This document shows positions 61,350-64,000 of a stretch of 64,000 nucleotides of DNA, in pieces; the first letter of the stretch is position 1; each line of letters starts with the position of its first letter. Source of the DNA: Pelomonas nitida (GTDB taxonomy: Bacteria > Pseudomonadota > Gammaproteobacteria > Burkholderiales > Burkholderiaceae_C); NCBI RefSeq assembly GCF_043555975.1, contig NZ_JBIGIA010000020.1:28015-92014 (forward strand), written 5' to 3'. The position numbers and the translations under genes were made by a program. The notes beneath the pieces were generated by a model. The model saw only the letters and a list, made by a program, of their open reading frames with translations, searched no databases and was not told where the DNA came from.

Positions 61350-63575
61350 ATGCTGAATCCGAGACGCATCGACCAAGCGCTGACGGGCGGCCTGTCCCGT
61401 CGCGCCTTCGTCACCACCACCGTCGGCGGCGCCGTCGGCCTGGCACTCCTGCCCGGCGTGTCGCTGGCGCAGGACGGCAAGGCCAAGCCCGGCAGCAAGC
61501 CGACCGAGCAGCCGCTCGCCTTCGTCACCATCGCGCGTGACGGCACCACCACCATCCTGTGCAACCGCATGGACATGGGCCAGGGCATCGAGACCGGCCT
61601 GGCCATGATCTGCGCCGAGGAGCTGGAGGCCGACTGGAGCAAGGTTCGCACCGGCTTCGGTGACCAGAAGGGCGCCTATGTCGACCCGCTGTTCGGCATG
61701 CACCTGACCGGCGGCTCCAACTCGGTGAAGAACAGCTACCAGCAGTACCGCGAGCTGGGCGCGCGCACCAAGGCCATGTTGCTGGCCGCAGCCAGCGAGA
61801 GCTGGGGCGTGCCGGCGTCGTCGCTGAAGGCCGAGATGGGCGTCATCAGCGGTGCGGGCAAGACGGCCGGCTACGGCGAGTTCTTCGACGCCGCGATGAA
61901 GCAGGCGGTCCCCGAAGCCGTCACGCTGAAGGACCCCAAGGCCTTCAAGCTCATCGGCCAGCCGACCGGCCTGGTGGTCTCCAAGGCCAAGAGCACGGGC
62001 ACCCAGGCCTATGGCATGGATGTGCAGCTGCCCGGCATGGCGGTGGCCGTCATCCAGCGTCCGCCGGTGTTCAACGGCAAGATCGCCAAGCTCGATTCGG
62101 CCGAGGCGCTGAAGGTCAAGGGCGTGAAGGCCGTGCTGCCGATCACGCTGGACCGCGGTGGCCAGGGCGTGGCCGTCGTCGCCACGGGTTACTGGGCCGC
62201 CAAGAAGGGCCGTGACGCGCTGAAGGTCGACTGGGACCTGGCCGGCGTCGGCAAGCCCGACACCACAGCACTCACCCAGCAATACCTGGCGCTCGCCAAG
62301 ACGCCCGGCACGCCGGCACCCAAGCCCGAGTTCCAGGCCGACGTGAGCGCCTGGGCCAAGGCGCCCAAGAAGATCACGGCGGACTTCGTCTTCCCCTACC
62401 TGAACCACGCGCAGATGGAGCCGCTGGCCTGCACGGTGGACCTGCAGGCCGACCGCTGCGACGTCTACTACGCGTCGCAGATGCCCGGGCTGGACGCGAT
62501 GGCGCTGGCCAAGGCGGTGGGCCTCAAGCCCGAGCAGGTGCAGATCAACGTGCAGATGGCCGGTGGCGGCTTCGGCCGCCGGGCCACTCCCGCCTCCGAA
62601 TGGCCGCGCGAGGCGGCTGCCGTGGCCGTGGCGCTGGCCCAGGCCGGCCAGCGCATGCCGGTCAAGGTGATCTGGAGCCGCGAGGACGACGTCAAGGCCG
62701 GCTACTACCGGCCCATGACCGTGCACCGCGCCGAGATCGGTTTCGACGCCAAGGGCAAGATCATCGGCTGGCAGCACCGCATCGTCAGCCAGAGCATCCT
62801 GAAGGGCTCGCCGCTGGAGGGCTTCGGCTACCAGAAGGGCGTGGACAACACGACCACCGAGGGCATGCGCGAGCCCTACGAGTTCCCGATGAACCTCAGC
62901 GTGCACCACCCGGACGTCAACGTGCCGGTGCTGTGGTGGCGCTCGGTCGGCTCCACGCACACCGCCTACGTGATGGAGACGCTGGTCGACGAGATCGCGT
63001 TCGCCACCAAGCAGGACCCCGTGGCCTACCGGCTCAAGTTGATGGAAGGCAACGCCAAGGCGGCGCGCCACCAGCAGGCGCTGCAGGCGGCCGTCGACAA
63101 GAGCGGCTATGGCAAGCGCAAGCTCAAGCCCGGCCAGGCCTGGGGCGTGGCGGTGCACGAGAGCTTCGAGTCCGTCGTGGCCTACATCGTCGTGGCGAGC
63201 ATGAAGGGCAAGGGCAAGGACCGTCAGCCGGTGCTGCAGGAAGTGCATGCCGGCGTGCACTGCAACCTGTGCGTGAACCCCAAGGCCGTCGAGACGCAGG
63301 TGCAGGGCGCGGCCATCATGGCGCTGGGCACGACGATGCCCACGCACCGGGTGACGTTCAAGGACGGTGTCGTCGAGCAGAACAACTTCTACGACATGGC
63401 CATGCCGCGCATCACCGACGCGCCCAAGGTCATGACCGTCAGCATCGTCCCCAGCAGCGAGCCGCCCAAGGGCATGGGCGAGCCTGGCCTGCCGCCGCTG
63501 GCGCCGGCCCTCGCCAACGCGGTGGCACGCCTGACCGGCCAGCGCCAGCGCGAGCTGCCGTTCAAGTTCGCCTGA
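61350..63575 (+). CDS. iorB: Molybdenum hydroxylase large subunit (isoquinoline 1-oxidoreductase beta-like)
   Basis: 741 residues with GAGGAG upstream. A twin-arginine signal (LSRRAFVTTTVGGAVGLALL) indicates folded export to the periplasm. Xanthine-oxidase-family Mo segments: TILCNRMDMGQGIETGLAMI, GGGFGRRATPASEWPREAAA, VLWWRSVGSTHTAYVMET, and the active-site Glu in KGMGEPGLPPLAPALANAV. IorAB-type enzymes hydroxylate N-heterocycles or aldehydes. The natural substrate is not known. No accessory c-type cytochrome or chaperone gene follows. Confidence 0.9.
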   Translation: MLNPRRIDQALTGGLSRRAFVTTTVGGAVGLALLPGVSLAQDGKAKPGSKPTEQPLAFVTIARDGTTTILCNRMDMGQGIETGLAMICAEELEADWSKVRTGFGDQKGAYVDPLFGMHLTGGSNSVKNSYQQYRELGARTKAMLLAAASESWGVPASSLKAEMGVISGAGKTAGYGEFFDAAMKQAVPEAVTLKDPKAFKLIGQPTGLVVSKAKSTGTQAYGMDVQLPGMAVAVIQRPPVFNGKIAKLDSAEALKVKGVKAVLPITLDRGGQGVAVVATGYWAAKKGRDALKVDWDLAGVGKPDTTALTQQYLALAKTPGTPAPKPEFQADVSAWAKAPKKITADFVFPYLNHAQMEPLACTVDLQADRCDVYYASQMPGLDAMALAKAVGLKPEQVQINVQMAGGGFGRRATPASEWPREAAAVAVALAQAGQRMPVKVIWSREDDVKAGYYRPMTVHRAEIGFDAKGKIIGWQHRIVSQSILKGSPLEGFGYQKGVDNTTTEGMREPYEFPMNLSVHHPDVNVPVLWWRSVGSTHTAYVMETLVDEIAFATKQDPVAYRLKLMEGNAKAARHQQALQAAVDKSGYGKRKLKPGQAWGVAVHESFESVVAYIVVASMKGKGKDRQPVLQEVHAGVHCNLCVNPKAVETQVQGAAIMALGTTMPTHRVTFKDGVVEQNNFYDMAMPRITDAPKVMTVSIVPSSEPPKGMGEPGLPPLAPALANAVARLTGQRQRELPFKFA

Positions 63576-63595
63576 GTTCGGCGGGCATCGAGAGG

Positions 63596-63620
63596 GCGGG
63601 CCTGCGGGCCCGCTTTTTTT
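63596..63620 (+). terminator. Intrinsic terminator after iorAB
   Basis: GCGGGCC (63596-63602) pairs with GGCCCGC (63607-63613) and is followed by seven T residues. It lies 20 bp after the iorB stop and 13 bp before the convergent metal-binding gene. Confidence 0.9.
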
Positions 63621-63633
63621 GTGGCGCCGGCGC

Positions 63634-63834
63634 TCAGGCTTCCGGGGCCGGCGGGTAGCCGGCTTCGGCCAGCGCGGCGGACAGCGTGTCGCGCGGCAGC
63701 GTGCTGTCGACCTGGGCCGTGCGGGTGGCCAGGTCGACCTGCACGCCGGCCCGCGCGTCCGCCTCCTTCAGCGCCTGGGTGACGGCGGCCACGCAGTGGC
63801 CGCAGCTCATGTCGGGCAGGTTGAACCGGTACAT
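63634..63834 (-). CDS. Heavy-metal-associated (CopZ-like) protein
   Basis: 66 residues forming one HMA ferredoxin-like domain. The metal site MSCGHC follows FNLPD, and TLPRDTLSAALAEAGYPP is the usual final helix region. Such proteins carry Cu(I) (sometimes other soft metals) to P-type ATPases or regulators. No ATPase or MerR-type regulator is in the window. A short untranslated stretch follows up to the window edge. Confidence 0.88.
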   Translation of the reverse strand: MYRFNLPDMSCGHCVAAVTQALKEADARAGVQVDLATRTAQVDSTLPRDTLSAALAEAGYPPAPEA

Positions 63835-63911
63835 CGTGGGGGCTCCTGAGATAGCGCAAGGCGGGCGGGCATCCTAGTCCAGCGAATCAGTGAAATCGGT
63901 GGTGCGTGAGC

Positions 63912-63997
63912 CCCTGGCCAGCCGCAATCAAGGCGCAAGCGCGCAGGCGTGTAGGCACCCGGCAAGCGCTTGCAACGCGGAGTGCGGCTGGCCAGGG
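63912..63997. repeat. Inverted repeat at the right edge
   Basis: CCCTGGCCAGCCGCA (63912-63926) is the exact reverse complement of TGCGGCTGGCCAGGG (63983-63997). The 56 bp between contain looser inward matches (AAGCGC, GCGCTT). It may be a repeat unit or a regulatory hairpin. The window ends 3 bp later. Confidence 0.75.
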
Positions 63998-64000
63998 ACT

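Overview
The window is very GC-rich, almost fully coding DNA from a betaproteobacterium of the order Burkholderiales, most likely the Roseateles/Rubrivivax/Mitsuaria side (inference). The pointers are the MHFG-type PEP-CTERM protein, a non-phosphorylative pentose pathway, a complete leucine-catabolic carboxylase and interspersed hairpin repeats. No rRNA, tRNA, CRISPR array, prophage or intact insertion sequence was seen. The left edge cuts uvrA; the right edge lies in intergenic DNA.

Region 1 (1-1,900): the 3' end of uvrA, a PEP-CTERM protein and a single-domain response regulator. Region 2 (1,909-19,719): one minus-strand locus for arabinofuranose-containing polymers. It encodes a TonB-dependent receptor, a GH43 remnant, an L-arabonate dehydratase, an alpha-ketoglutarate semialdehyde dehydrogenase, GH51, GH43 and GH127 hydrolases, and a YtfQRT-YjfF furanose ABC transporter. 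The receptor would take up oligosaccharides, the secreted hydrolases release L-arabinose, the ABC system imports it (perhaps as furanose), and the two enzymes cover late steps to 2-oxoglutarate. Three cistron gaps carry the same hairpin element, and a 547-bp near-palindrome splits the binding-protein gene from the rest of the transporter.

Region 3 (20,026-34,679): housekeeping and stress genes: RecQ with a small hydrolase, an M13 peptidase, a YdeI-like protein, a D-2-hydroxyacid dehydrogenase, a divergent XRE/MFS pair, bacterioferritin and its ferredoxin with a Fur-like site, a cold-shock protein, YgiQ and a REC-EAL phosphodiesterase. Region 4 (34,683-44,094): a second repeat copy, an OmpR-type two-component system with an array of ATGAAC half-sites facing a secreted protein, a PPi-type phosphofructokinase, and an HscC chaperone with a membrane J-domain partner. 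Region 5 (44,165-48,153): two lipoproteins with long Ala/Pro/Thr linkers, an M66-like metalloprotease and an SMP-30-like propeller, sharing an upstream motif pair.

Region 6 (48,252-60,681): a 12-kb co-directional array holding leucine catabolism (both methylcrotonyl-CoA carboxylase subunits, methylglutaconyl-CoA hydratase, HMG-CoA lyase) with the bioAFDB biotin genes set inside it. The carboxylase needs biotin, so cofactor and consumer may be expressed together. bioA carries an 87-bp in-frame insertion that looks like an interspersed repeat. Region 7 (60,884-64,000): an isoquinoline 1-oxidoreductase-like molybdenum hydroxylase, a strong terminator, a CopZ-like metal-binding protein and a short inverted repeat at the edge.
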